Notes: generated by a model not told the origin, from the letters alone. A DNA stretch of 64,000 nt from Ampelocalamus luodianensis (GCA_036346255.1 CM070636.1:28155539-28219538), one strand, 5' to 3'; counted from the stretch's first letter, positions 1 through 11,901 are shown. A program made the numbers and translations.

Positions 1-431
1 CGGGTACCTCATACAAATACCCATCCTCACCTGCAACAAGTGGTGAATGCACCTGAGTACAGAAGGTACTCGCAAGACTTACACAAACTACTAAGAAAAA
101 GTGTTTGATAGAACCTATTCAAAGGATTAGAATTTTTACATGCTTAAAGTTGACAACAGGAAGGTATAATGGCTCAATTTTGCATAAATCGATACTTCTT
201 AACCTACACATGCTAGATTTTAATAAAGCGATTTTATAACTGATTTGAAGTAAAACAGTAAGTAATATAATCTGTAATCATAAAACACAACAATAATAAA
301 GTGACTTTCCACCACAATAAGGAAAATTGCATGAATCCCCTTCATGCCGAACCAGAACCCAAACAGTAGTTTAAATCAAAATTCTATACAGGTGACATCA
401 ACTCAAGTGTCATCCATGACCGCGGACACGG

Positions 432-443
432 CTATTCGAATAG
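432..443. repeat. LTR palindrome CTATTCGAATAG
   Basis: Perfect 12-bp palindrome preceded by CATGACCGCGGACACGG. The same core and flank recur in three other LTR families here (7709, 29058/37558, 60663). Confidence 0.85.
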
Positions 444-2508
444 TTTTAACCCTGCAGGGGTGTACATCTTTACCCACACGACTTAGTTAGCTTGTTGCCT
501 TCGGATGCCTCCGAATGATGACACACTTCCTTTGGTATGCCGGCCGGAAACTAAGATTTGGTATTTTCAACAAGTGACATTATTGAGTTGGGCTACCTAT
601 GTGCGATCGATCCTGCTTAGCGTGATCTGTACCCCTACACCAGCAGGGCACACATGTTCTGCGGAACAACCGATTCAATAAAAGAAACAAAAGTTGTGCT
701 CTCCTACACATATAGTGTTGAAATCGAGCCTTATGAACCTGTTACATTGAAGTCCTTGCCCTTAAGAACATATGATATGACATGGTACGAAACCAAACAC
801 ATGTGGCATATGTTACTGATAAGCAAGCACATATGTCATATGCAATCAACACATATATCCTTATCAACCTGCACCCCAACTCAATAACACCAACCCTTAC
901 TTAACCAAGCAGCGCCCATACACGCGTGTGGAAATGCGTTGGGGCTTGAATTGAGCGATCGAGTTCATCCTTAATTGATCTAGACAAGACCACCACATTT
1001 CCCAATCTCGTGCACGAAGGCACCATGACTAGCAACCACTTGTCCAGATCTTATATAAGTTTGCCAAATAAAGTTTTAATTCAAATCTGAATTAAATAGA
1101 CTGAACAAGAACTTAAAATAACTAAAATTCATTTGGTGTTTCCCCTGTTTGACAAGATAAGCTTGCCAAACACTAACGTTCTATGGACTGCATGGCTAAG
1201 CAAAGTTACAGAGTAAAATAACAGGACAAAGACACTATCTTAAGGTATAAGTGTATGAATTCAATTCAGGGTAATTCACAAGTATTGGTATGTAACTAAC
1301 TATTCACAGATCACAAATACTTTAGAAAATAGCATGCACAGTATCACTGTAAATTTGAAAATCTAAAGTATTAAAATCTGGGTTCAATATGATGCAAAGA
1401 GGATGCTTGCCTTGATAGTAATACACCTCTTGTGCAGGTTCTTGTTGCTCAGAAATGGACTCAAATACTTCAGAAGATCCAGATTTTAAAAGAACAATAA
1501 CATCCAATAAACACAAGAACTGACAGCAAGTAAAAGATAAAGAGAAAATGTATGATCAAGATGGTAATGCATGGTTAACAACATCCTTGAGTTATATTTA
1601 CCCCAATAAAGATAATAACCCATATTACCACTACTGCCTTTAATTGACAGAAATTAGAGTTTAGGTTAAAGTTATAGTTTTCAGATTTTGGGAAGAATCA
1701 AATCGGATGAGTGTAATAGAGTGGTTTGGTAACCTAAACATCTACCTAGTAAATTATTTTGCTTAAAGTGAAAGTATTCATAACTAGGGTAATAGCCTAA
1801 TCCATCATTTACTCACTAATTGACAAAATAAACATTTGAAGATCTTGCTGTGCACTGAACAAATTCAGCCGACAGCAAACAGCAAAACAGGGTTTGAGGA
1901 TTTTTGCTTAAACACTAATACACTTGAACCTAAATTTCTTGCTGGAGCTAAACCTAATCTGTAAGGGGGTTAACACCCTAAATCAACACCTTGCTAACCC
2001 TAATCAGCAAGATTAACAGATAAATGACATGCTACCACTTTTGTTGGTCCACCCGACAAAACAGAAGAAAAAGGGTTTATGGCCTTTGTCGATTTAGAAG
2101 CAAAGTGATCAAAGATAACTTTTGCTTATGATACTAGGGATAGGTTAAGACCTAGTTAAACTGAAAAGATGACATTAGAAACCCTAGAGCTTAAAAATGA
2201 CATGAAAGACCGAAATGTTATAAAAGTAACATTTCGGTTATACTAAGAATTGAGCATCACATGCACAAATGAATGGTTAAGGTGAGCTACTGAGGTCCTT
2301 AGGGTACTTAGGATGACAAGGATTAAGGTCTAAGCTTACCAGAATAGGAAAAACACCAAAGGGCTCCTTAACCAGCTCTGGTCAACAGAGAATAAGCCCC
2401 CGGTTTCAACCTACAAAAGATGCTAAACTCATATTACCTGGTTCCAACGGCCACAATTTAATGCGCATCTTTGAATTTTGAACTGAAAAGGATGGCGCGG
2501 TTGGATCT

Positions 2509-2960
2509 AAGATCAACGGTGGATATTGAAGGGGAGTTCGATGACCCGAACGGCCCAATGGATGTGAACGTCTGATCAGGATCCCACGGTGGAGGTTGAG
2601 AGGTGCGTTCGGGTGACCCGAATGGTCCACAAGATCTAGTTCGTTGATCGAGGATCCAATGGCTCGCGCTCATCTCGGCTTTTACCATTTAAAAATGGCC
2701 TTGCCCGAAAATGGCGTACCACAAGATCTAGATCTAACGGTCATGATTACGTGGTTCATTGAGATGGCCCGAACGGCACAATCACTCTCGATCGCCCGAT
2801 TTAGATCCAAGGGCTCAGATCCAATGTGATGTTCGGGTGACCCGAACGGCACAATGAATCCGGCACGTTCATTAAGATCTAATGGCGGAGGATTGGAGGC
2901 GCGTTAGAGTTTTAAATTAAGATGGGATGGCTATTGGATGAAGATCCAACGGTGGAAAGT
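2509..2960. repeat. Degenerate internal LTR repeats
   Basis: Two short motifs alternate. One is of the form AGATC.AACGGTGGA (near 2509, 2579, 2874 and 2941). The other is GACCCGAACGGCACAATG-like (near 2542, 2613, 2766 and 2838). Spacing is irregular, so this is an old, decayed array inside the LTR, not a satellite. Confidence 0.55.
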
Positions 2961-3637
2961 GCTTCGCGCACGTGGAGAGTCCACGCGGCTTAGCGAATCT
3001 CGGTCGTTCGCTTGGAGATCAACGGCTCACGTCACGTGTAGTGTTGGGCTCGCGTCCGAATGTGACCGAGCTGGACCAATTGCATCGAGTTGGACCCAAC
3101 CTCATTGGACTCGAGTCGCTACAGTACCAGCGACTGGGTTAAGACCGGGAAAGTTGACCAGCGTCGGATTCAAAACTCCAAAGGTTTTACTAGGGTTTTA
3201 AAATAGCAAAGAAATTCATAAAAATCTGAAATTTTGAAGGGAGACTTCTGGGATGCCATGAATCCCAGATAAAATATAAAATCTAGAGTTTCTTTTATTG
3301 AAATACATAAATAGGTCACATGAACTATATAGGTTTGTTTAAAAGCAAGAAATTTTGCTAAGTGGTCAGAATAGGTTATGAAAGTTTGACAAGAAATATT
3401 TTTGGCCCAGATAACTTATCTGGTATTTGATAAAAATATTTTCCAGTCATAATACAAGCACTGACTTGTATTTCCTTTGAAACTTCAAATAGGTTTTGGA
3501 TTTCGGCTAGAAAGGGAAGGTTTTTAATTTGTAACAACACATCCAAATTTCAATAATGAACAGTAATATTATGAACAACATTCTATTACTGTTCATAAAG
3601 CATATTATTACAGTTCCTTAAATCTGGGGCTGTTACA

Positions 3638-4253
3638 CGTTCAGACCGATCGGAGGGGTTGATCGGACCAAGCGTGTGGACGGTACGATCAGACCTGGAT
3701 GGTGGATCTATTCGGACCAGGTCGGACGGTCCGAACGTCACCCAAATAGTGTTTGGGCTGATTGTTGGAAATTAGGCTGAGATGGCTTGCCAATTTTTAG
3801 AGAGAGTTTCAAGGCTCAAAAAATTCTAAAATTTTTACAGAAGGCTACAAACTCTAGGAACAACCCTGTATAAATTTTCTAAAGTTTTTCATGCAAATGC
3901 ATTTTTCTCTAGAAAAGTTTCACGCTGTTGTTCAAGATATTTGACTTTCAGAATACTATTTTGACTGGCTAGTTTAAAATAGCTAACAAATTCTAAAAAA
4001 TTACGAAATTTTTCTGGGAGTCACTAAGTAGTTCTAGAACCTAGGAAAAATAATTCCAAAGGATGATCATAGAATTTGTTTAAGAAATCTTAAAGGATTA
4101 TGCTTTTAGTCAAATGAAGCATTAGTTTCCTAAAATCGTAAAAGCTTTGAAAGAAATTCTAGAAAATTCAAACAACAAGAAGATGCATCAAGAGTTTTAA
4201 ATTATTCTCATTTTTATACATTTGAAATACAAACCCTAGTTTGGGATGTTCTG
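3638..4253 (-). mobile_element. 5' fragment of a gypsy 3' LTR
   Basis: Read on the minus strand from about 4253, the sequence aligns by eye with the first ~500 bp of the LTR starting at 57415. Shared blocks include AACATCCCAAACTAGGGTTTG against AACAACCCTAAGTTAGGGTTTG, and AAAAATTTC..AATTTTTAGA. It directly follows the protease relic, as a 3' LTR would if pol were missing. It stops at 3638, where another LTR begins. Its start does not resemble the start of the LTR at 7021-10301, so the element is chimeric or the two LTRs come from different families. Confidence 0.6.
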
Positions 4254-4620
4254 ATCCTTCACGCACTATAGTGGCTACAAACTCTACTTTCTGTCCATTG
4301 GTATCTTAGATTGTTACGGCTCTTTGGCCACAATCTAACACAGCTTTGTGTTTTGACAACCAATCTATACCAAGTATGACATCTAAAGTGTGGGTATATA
4401 AGACAATGAGGTTGGCTAAAAACTCAACTCTAGAAATGAGTAACTTAGTTCCTAAACATCTCACTCTAGAGCTTAACTCGCTCGGGTGACTAGACTAACA
4501 AGGTATCGTAAGATGCATAACTTCCAAATTGTTCTTGTTCGCAACAACTCGAGAAACAAATGAATGTGAAGCTCCAGAGTCAAACAAAACTGATGCTAGT
4601 TTTGAGTTAACCAGAAACTT
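4254..4620 (-). pseudogene. Gypsy aspartic protease relic
   Basis: The minus strand encodes the retropepsin active-site stretch VLFDSGASHSF at about 4562-4595. Further on comes the second conserved block DVILGIDWLSKHKAV at about 4340-4386. Both are typical of Ty3/gypsy proteases, which mature Gag-Pol inside the retrotransposon particle. At least two in-frame stops lie between and after the blocks, so it is dead as read. No reverse transcriptase, RNase H or integrase follows; LTR-like sequence begins at once. Confidence 0.8.
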
Positions 4621-4799
4621 ACCCAGTACGATGTCGGGTGCTTCCTAAGTTCCTTCCAATGTGACGTGATTGACACGGCCTCTAACCACAGACTGTGGTG
4701 CCCCACTGGCTTGACCAGCAACTTGAGGTGCTCCTCAGTTGTTGACTGGCGTTGGCGTCTTGGCTGGGTAGCTCCAAGGTTAAAACGGACCAGAGTCAT

Positions 4800-5830
4800 T
4801 GCACACTTATGAGGCGATTGTAGCGAAGTGTCACGGCTCGGCAGTATAGCAAAGCCTCGGGTCTTCTGGTGACCCCGAGTTGGGGTTGGATCAGGCGGAT
4901 TTCAAAAATTACGAAGCAATTTGGGCGAGTCTTTGAAGTAGGTGCGGCGTCTTAAACAAATTATGCGATGGAAGCGAGTAAAGCGCCATGGAACGATGCT
5001 CTCTCTGCGAGGTGGTGACTTCCTTACTGAGCCATTCTGCGCTTGCAGTTGTCATCCAACTCCTTGTACTTATCTTCAAGGATCAAAGCCTTATTGACCA
5101 ACCTTTGAAAGTCTGGGAAAGTATGGGCAATCAGACTGATTTGTAGTCTGGTGTTCAATCCTTTCAGGATACAACTCTATCAAGCCTTGTCAGTAGCGAC
5201 ATCTTCTACAACATAACTTGCAAACTGAGAGAACTAGTTAAGGTAATTAGACACTATCATACCTCCTTTCTTAAGTGCACGAAACTCATCCTTTTTTAGG
5301 TCTATGATTCCCTTCGGCACATGGTACTGGCAGAAAGTTGTAGAAAACTCTTACCACGTAATGTTCTGCAATGTCTCATGCGTAGCATAAAAATTCTTTC
5401 ACCATTTAGTGGCAATTCCTTCCATCCGATGGTAAGCATAAAGAACCCTCTCGTGATCGTTGCACTGTGTGATCAACAACTTCCTTTCAATCACGTGGAG
5501 CCAATCATCAGTTTCCACTAGAGAATCATTTCCAAAAAAAGTCGGCAGGCGAGTCCCCATGAACTCTCTTAACTTAGACTGTCCATGGTGACCATGAGCA
5601 GCTAGTGCTACATTGTTGTTGTTGGCTTGGTTATTGTTCATCTTCTGCATTTGATTCATCATGGTATACATTATCTGAGTCTGGGCGGCCATGAATGCTC
5701 CAAAGTTCTGCAGATTTATCGGTGGTGCTTGAGATGGAACTGCTCCCATAGGGGTCTGTTCACTTCCCTCTGCTCCATTGGTTCCATTGCTTCTTGATCC
5801 ACTAGCAGTGGTGTTGCGAGTCTGAACCAT
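4800..5830 (-). pseudogene. Gypsy gag relic
   Basis: The likely start is the Met at 5830 (MVQTRNTTASGSRS), after which the frame stays open to a stop at 5399. It has a Ser/Gly/Asn-rich N-terminus, a Met/Gln/Asn-rich stretch (MMNQMQKMNNNQANNNN), then capsid sequence with RLPTFFGN and DWLHVIERKL. Past 5399 recognisable capsid continues (GIIDLKKDEFRALKKGGM, LILEDKYKELDDNCKRRMAQ) with several stops. A broken CCHC zinc-knuckle remnant lies at about 4800-4845. Gag forms the retrotransposon particle and binds its RNA. This copy is heavily mutated. Confidence 0.8.
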
Positions 5831-6117
5831 TTGGCAGAAGCTCGAAGGATTAGATAAGGTAGCAAGCACAAGGTAAGTTAAGAACTAAGTAGGGGTAGGT
5901 TAAACCCAACAAACATGGCACAAAGAACTCAAATGAATTAATTATATACTAATAAAGGTCTTAGCATGTCTGTAACAAATGCCTAGGGGCTTTTGCAGCT
6001 CATACTGCACACAAGAAAACAAAAGCAAACCTATCACACAATTGTACTGTCTAAAGGACAACACTCCTAATCTTAAGCTGACGCAGCTATCACACACTAG
6101 GCCTCAAGTGACTAAGC

Positions 6118-6617
6118 CTAATTCTTGGCTAACTCACTCACTGAGGTAACATCCACAACGATGGTGGTGCTCCTCCCTATCGTAGGCTGGTAGACGAGCA
6201 GACATCCTTGTGAACTGATCCTGATGTCGTGGGCGGCGCAACAGAGCAGTGGCTTAGGTTCAGGCATGACCGTCTCTGGCTTCTCAGGCTCCAGAACATA
6301 CAAAGCTTCCTCCAGTTTTGCAATCCTCTCTTTTGTAAGTTGCAACATCCCATAAACTCCCTGTAGCTCTGTGGCAGTAGTCTCCAAGGCTTCCTCTTGG
6401 GCACGATGAAAAGAGCAAGGTGAACAACAGTAGCATGTTCTTCTCCATCGGTGGACAGGTAGTGGGCTGGAAGATCCATGGCGGAGGCTCGGGGATGAAG
6501 GTGAAAAACTGAACCCTTCAACTCATTGGCGTAGATGTTGCACACTTGTAGGATGGCAAGACGTGAAGACTCCTGGATCCCTTCAGCGAAGATGATCCTC
6601 CGAACAGTGATGTTCAT
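6118..6617 (-). pseudogene. Extra 5' ORF of gypsy element
   Basis: Between the primer site and gag, the minus strand has a frame starting at 6617 (MNITVRRIIFAEGIQESSRLA). It passes through HYLSTDGEEHATVVHLALF and then shifts near 6390 into a second frame, METTATELQGVYGML..ERIAKLEEALYVLEPEKPE, which looks like a short coiled coil with an acidic/proline tail and ends at 6118. A leader ORF ahead of gag is, to my knowledge, found in some grass Tekay-like elements, but I cannot name a function. The frameshift could be real or a consensus error. Confidence 0.5.
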
Positions 6618-7008
6618 GGGGGCGACTGGCCTTGCTATCCTTTCGGGTGTAGATAGTCAATCGACACAACACACCACGACTCTAACCATTCACCATCCAG
6701 TTCGTGCCTCGGTAGAGTGGTCTCTCAAATTCTCCAAGTACTTGTAGAATCTTCTACAACTCAGTAGCGAAACCTCCAGAACACTGTCCATAGGTCTGAA
6801 CCCATGCCATCTAACAAAGATAAGCAAAAGGTAAGAACCAACTTTAAATCAGTGGAGAGAAGATTTTCAGAAATAGACAAGTTAAGAGAGAGATAAAAGG
6901 AGTTAAGGAATTCATTGATCTTGCAAGTTAATTTTTGCTTTAGAAAATAGTATTGAAATTTCTTAAGGACGATCGATCCAACTAAGGTCAAGACCTACAG
7001 TCAGTATG

Positions 7009-7020
7009 ACTCTGATACCA
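7009..7020 (-). other. Primer-binding site (initiator Met tRNA)
   Basis: The minus strand reads TGGTATCAGAGT, complementary to the 3' end of plant initiator tRNA-Met except for the last base. It fixes the orientation of this element and the inner edge of its 5' LTR at 7021. Confidence 0.85.
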
Positions 7021-7390
7021 CCCCTATCGGGACCCCAAATATGCAAATATCGACCCTCTGTATATAACGTACTAGTCCAGGAACACGCTAGTGCACACAA
7101 TATCAACATAGATAAATATCATTCCACACAAGACGAATATAAGAATAAACGACTAATTTAATTAATAAATAATGTTTATGACATTATGGTCGAGTTTATA
7201 TTTGTTAAGCCACACAGGGTTGACACTAAATAAAGAAATAGTAGTGGAACGAAAGCAACTCTAGCAGAAACCCATCGACTTGCCATAGGCAACTCACTGG
7301 GATCAAAACCTAACAATCACCATCCTCGTAAACTCCTCCTCGAAAGTAGGTAAAGATTCATCCACTTCAGTTGAATGATTGCAGCAAGAA

Positions 7391-7409
7391 TGAGTACTCT
7401 GAGTACTCA
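7391..7409 (-). repeat. LTR hairpin, TGAGTACT/AGTACTCA
   Basis: Eight-bp perfect stem with a 3-nt loop, followed on the minus strand by TTCTTGC. It lies about 370 bp before the LTR inner end, the same place as the hairpins in four other LTR families here. Confidence 0.8.
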
Positions 7410-7708
7410 ACAAGTTGTACCATATAATGCAATTATAGATGATGGCTTATTCCAAAGAAAACAGTTTCTATAGTTATTTTGCAATAAAGCAACATTTGCA
7501 ATTAAATACAAGTAGTAGATTGAAAGTGAAATTAAAATGAATAAACAATAATAGTTTAACAGTTATTTTCACAAAGACACGAAGCCTAATTCATTTATTT
7601 CACACAGCCATATGAGTTTAAATCGCACAGTTGTCCCTTCCCAAATGTTTTTATAAAAATCTACTCCTCGTGTGAAATCCCTGAGCATGTTCATGACCGC
7701 GGATGCGA

Positions 7709-7720
7709 CTATTCGAATAG
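7709..7720. repeat. LTR palindrome CTATTCGAATAG
   Basis: Same 12-bp palindrome, preceded by CATGACCGCGGATGCGA. It is about 690 bp from the LTR inner end. Confidence 0.85.
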
Positions 7721-10301
7721 ATTAATTAACACTCTACAGAGGTTGTACACTTTACCCACAAGATATAACCAGTGTAGCTAGCACCAATCATAACAAAACT
7801 TTTTCAAAACTTTATTTCGACAATTAACACTCTTGATGTGCATACAGTCAACCCCAACCTCACTTGCTGGTCCAACGCACACTGTTAGACCTGGAGACGA
7901 TGAACCGCCCATAAATGTGACCCTACAGAGTAGCTCACACCTCCCCCTATCATAGAGCACTTAACTTTCTTCCTGAGTAGTCAATGTCAAGACTCTGTAA
8001 CTTTCTAAGTTAGGCATGTCCCATACCAGACATGTTATCATACAGTTATGACTCAGTTCAATAGCGCACAAAGTTAAGTCCTTAATTGACTAAGGCGAGA
8101 CTACCAAATTCTAACTAAGTAACAATGTTCACAAACCCAATCATAAAGCTCCACAATATCACAATTCTTTTCCACTCACCTCAGTCCAAATCTTTTCCCA
8201 CCCTATTGGTTAAGTGCATCACATGCCATCAACAAGTAACAACACACAGCACATAGTTTTTCCACAAGTTCCATAATCACTTAGTCAAGTTTATATTTTG
8301 CAGCTCAAAAGAATATTAATAATCCATAGCATGGCTAAGAAAACTATTCGTATCTAATCAACCCACGTTGGTGCTATGATAATACCAACTAATAATCAAT
8401 CAAGCTGGGGTGAAAAAAGATCATTGTAATACAATGAGAAAAATGGATATAATCAAATGGGTGAATAGCTAATCCCAAAATATTTAAGTAAATATTTAAA
8501 GTAAAATGCAATAACTTGAATCAAGGTAATTGTAGAAAACTGGTTCAACATGGTAAAAGGTACAACTTGCTTGGAACAAGTCTTGGTACTGGTCTTGAGC
8601 TTGATCAATTCCACCTTCCTCAAATGCTCTCGAAGTATCAACGTCTACTCGTAAATAAAAATAAAAACTAAATAAATACAAAACAGAGCAATAAATAAAC
8701 TCTAAAAATTAAATAAAAATATCAAGAAGGTAGAGCTTGAATTTAGAAGCTTTAATGGGTTCAATCGGAGTTCGTATGAGGAAGAATGGTCTCTTGGAAG
8801 ATTTGAAATCTAAGAAAAAGAGAAAGAAATTACTATTTCAAATTTTTAGAATTTTCTTTCTAAAGGAAATTCTAAAATATTACATCAGCATGATGTCAGC
8901 AATGATTTCAGAATTAAAAGAAAATCCAAAAAATAAGAAATAGAGGCTGACAGGTAGGACCTTGGTCTATGGACCTTGTTCATTGCTCTAGCTCATGGGT
9001 CTATGGAACAGTACACTAACAGGTGGGGCTCACATGTCAGAGGCTATGTCCAGTGTAGGCTAGGTTTAGGTCTAGGGTTTTAGTATGGATGGCACTGACG
9101 TGATGCACACATGGCACACACGTGGTGGTGACGAGGCTGACAGGCCAGTAGCCACATCGACTAAAATCGATGGCTCCCACGGCTTGACGTCGGTGGCAGC
9201 GAACGGTGGTGACCAGCAGCGTAAGGTGGTCACCGTCGACATGCTTGTGCTCGGGCGAATCCATCTAGCGGGGGCGACAAAGGTTGAACAGTGATGAGGA
9301 TGAAGGCGGTGGCTCAGGTCAATGGCGAAATGACGGTGGGGTGCTCCAGCGAGGTCTTGGACACAAGCGTTGGATTCCTGAGACTCTGGCGATGCTAATG
9401 GGTGGCGCACGAGACCCAATGGTCATCGACGGTGGCTGCAATGTGGCGGCAACGGTGAAGCTGAGCGGCGGTGAGAACTTCAACTGTGTGACGGCACTAC
9501 CACGATCCTCGGACGATGAGAAGGTGCTCACCAGGTAGAACACAAGAAGGCAAACCCGACGATGTAGATGATAGCAACAGGGGATGACCGGCGGCAACGG
9601 AATCAAAGAAATCCCGAGACAGCGGCGCTAGGTTTAGATCTCCAAATTCGGCGAAGCAGCGGCAATCTAGGGCTTTGGGCTTTAGGGGATTAGTGGCAGA
9701 GGTTAAGGCGATCGGTTTGACACACACGCCAAGGGCTTTTATAGCCTATAGCAACGGGGCTAAGGGAGAGTACGAACATGGCATGACGGCGGAGTCCAAC
9801 TCTTGTCCGAGACGGAGATGATGAACACCCACTTGTCAGAATGTGCGGCTCAGGCGAAACCGCGTCAGAAATGACACAGCAGAGACTCACTGGTGGGACT
9901 AGGCGTGAGTGTGGGTGGGAGAGAGACGGGGGGCTTTGCTGGCGGAATTGGGTCGGTGGACTAGGCTGGGCAGAGGAATAGGGTTGGGCTGGGGAATAGG
10001 ATTTAGCCCACTGAATTTTTTGAGATTTTAATTAGCTTTTGCATTTTAGACATACTAGAAAATCCAAATGGCAAATTAAAAATAACAAATAAACTCGCAA
10101 AAATCTGGAAAATATTTCCAAGCACAAATAACTCAAATAAAATAGTTTTGAAATGAATGATGTCCAGATTAGTCACATTAAATTGTTTTGATATTTGAAA
10201 GTCACATTTAAGCTTTATTAGATTCAAATAAAACTGGTGAATTTTTCCAAAGAATTAAACTAGTCAAAAGGTTTTGAACTCAAAAAAATTAGGATGTTAT
10301 A

Positions 10302-10710
10302 GTTTTTTGAGCTAATTAGGACACATGCGTAATATTTTGCAATCGTACATGCGCACTTCTCCCTTGCATTTTACTCTATGAGTTTTTGGTTGATTTAGCC
10401 GCTTTTTGATTCGCCTAGACAAAACTAGCCCTCGATTGTCCGGATTTACAAATTTGATATCGCGGTAGGTTAGACAGGTGACATGTGTCACTTGCAGCTC
10501 TCCATGACCGTGGCAAGAAGTTGGAGCTCTCCGTATCGGTAACAAGATTTAGCTACCGTGCAAGCTCGTACCGAAAGCAGGAGAATGGTGTGACAGCGCT
10601 CCCGAGAGAGGCTGTCTGCCACGCAACTGCAATCCTGCCGCTCTCGGCAAACGCGGCAGTAACTATGCTCCCACGGCCACTTTCTCCGTATTGGGATTTT
10701 GTCACTTTTC
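10302..10710. other. Unassigned low-copy DNA
   Basis: No gene or element recognised. A short phrase AGCTCTCC..GTGGCAAGA / AGCTCTCC..CGGTAACAAGA occurs twice in close succession at 10495-10545. Small frames on both strands lack family motifs. Confidence 0.5.
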
Positions 10711-10992
10711 CGAGCAAGTTTCTGTAATAATATTTTTCGCGCGTAATCTTCGAATGTAAGGATTGATGCCATCATGTAATGTTTGTTTGGGGATCGATTT
10801 TTTCAATTTTTGTAAATGTGAAGCCTGACTACTCCGAGATATATTTGGACATTCGAAATGCGAATTATATGGCGATTAGGGGAAGACTCAATAACAGGTG
10901 AGATAATCATGAGACAGTTTGGAAATGCATCTGCGATGCCCGAGTAGGACAACAGTGCTTGGTCATTAATACAACATACAATGCACGGTGGA
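10711..10992 (+). repeat. Direct repeat, left copy
   Basis: Begins CGAGCAAGTTTCT and ends AATGCACGGTGGA. It matches 11277-11565 closely by eye, with scattered substitutions and small indels. The two copies bracket the segment at 10988-11272 exactly. Confidence 0.8.
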
Positions 10993-11272
10993 CATATATG
11001 ATGACCCTGGGCGACAAATACGGTACATGGGATCAGGCGCGAATGGAAATTGCCAGTCTAACAAGACTACTAGCTCAGGTCCAGACGCAGTGGCGCTAGC
11101 GCGGGAGGTTTAGGATCGTGGTGAGGAAAAAGCCACTGCATGATGCCCCAAGTAAATGATGCAAGTTTAATAACGAGTTCAGGATAAGCCAAGTTTGCGA
11201 TGTCCAAGCCGTCAGCCCACAGGTAGCATCTGCACTTTGGTTTGTCCTACCCTAGACGAACAAGTTAGCAAC
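10988..11272 (+). repeat. Unoccupied paralogue of the nested-insertion site
   Basis: This segment matches, in order, 26837-26900, 33984-34142 (or 42447-42603) and 52632-52686. In those places the same text is split by a copia element and by a CACTA element. The copia site here reads AATTGCCAGTCTAAC (target TGCCA at 11051-11055, where the filled site has TAACA). The CACTA site is AGC at 11207-11209. One frame is open over about 45 codons and includes DKYGTWDQARMEIASLTRLL, also readable at the other locus; I do not recognise the peptide. Confidence 0.8.
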
Positions 11273-11276
11273 ATGT

Positions 11277-11565
11277 CGAGCAAGTTTCTATAATAGTATT
11301 TTCGCGTGTAATCTTCGAATGTAAGGAATGATGTTACCGTGTAATATTTATTTGGGGGTCGATGTTTTGTCAATGTGAAGCCCGACTTCCGAGATATCTT
11401 TGGACATTTGAAATGGGAGTTACATGGCAGTTAGGGGAAGACTGAATAACACATGAGATAATCATTGAACAGTACGGGGATACATTTGACATTCCCGAGT
11501 AGGACTACAGTAGCCTGGGCATTAATACAACCTGTGGGAAAAAAAAAACTGCAATGCACGGTGGA
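11277..11565 (+). repeat. Direct repeat, right copy
   Basis: Partner of 10711-10992. It carries an extra A-run (about 11540-11549) shortly before the shared end AATGCACGGTGGA. Confidence 0.8.
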
Positions 11566-11901
11566 GATAGGGATGGGAGTGGTTCAGGCCAGCCCAATAG
11601 ATCACTAATCTGATCCAAAATTTTCACTAAGAAGGGTCAAAGGTGCAACCTAAAAAAAATAGGGCAGAAGATCCAGAATCCCATTGCTCTCTCGGAACAA
11701 ATGGGTCGACACCTAACCGCTCAATAGGACGATCCACCACAGCTCCACCCAAGGCGCGCACCTGCTCGATCCCCCACCTGACGTGCCACCGCTCCACCTC
11801 GAGGCCCCAACGCGGCGCCCACAAGTCGACCCAAGAAGATCTAGCAGGGCTGGCGGTGGGCCCACCGTCGACATCTGGGCAGCGCAGCTATCGAGGCACG
11901 C

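Larger units (their letters stand above)
1..3637 (-). mobile_element. Gypsy-type LTR, truncated by window edge
   Basis: Read on the minus strand this LTR opens at 3637 with TGTAACAGCCCC, the usual start of Tekay-like gypsy LTRs in this window, and runs off the left edge. It carries the CTATTCGAATAG palindrome about 3.2 kb from its start, the same relative place as in the LTR at 57415-61424. The middle (about 2.4-3.2 kb) is GC-richer and repetitive, as in other long LTRs. No polypurine tract precedes it on the minus strand; it interrupts another LTR fragment at 3638. It is therefore either a solo LTR or one end of an element lying mostly outside the window. Small reading frames inside it are noise. 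Confidence 0.7.
7021..10301 (-). mobile_element. 5' LTR of gypsy element (3.3 kb)
   Basis: On the minus strand it opens at 10301 with TATAACATCC, a one-base variant of the usual TGTAACATCC, and ends against the primer site at 7021. It carries the palindrome CTATTCGAATAG (7709) and a strong hairpin (7391). Its first few hundred bases share blocks such as AATCAAAACAATTTAATGTGA-like text with the LTR at 31173. The GC-rich part at 9050-9900 yields overlapping small frames on both strands with no family signature, and I treat these as LTR sequence, not genes. The inner end lacks a clean CA terminus. Confidence 0.75.

Noticed and set aside
3638..3760. GATCGG/GGTCGGACGG words as a possible small transposon end
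   Set aside because: No inverted terminal repeat or target duplication found. They are better explained as part of an LTR fragment.
9037..9890. Cluster of 66-115 codon frames on both strands
   Set aside because: GC-rich part of the LTR at 7021-10301; no family signature.
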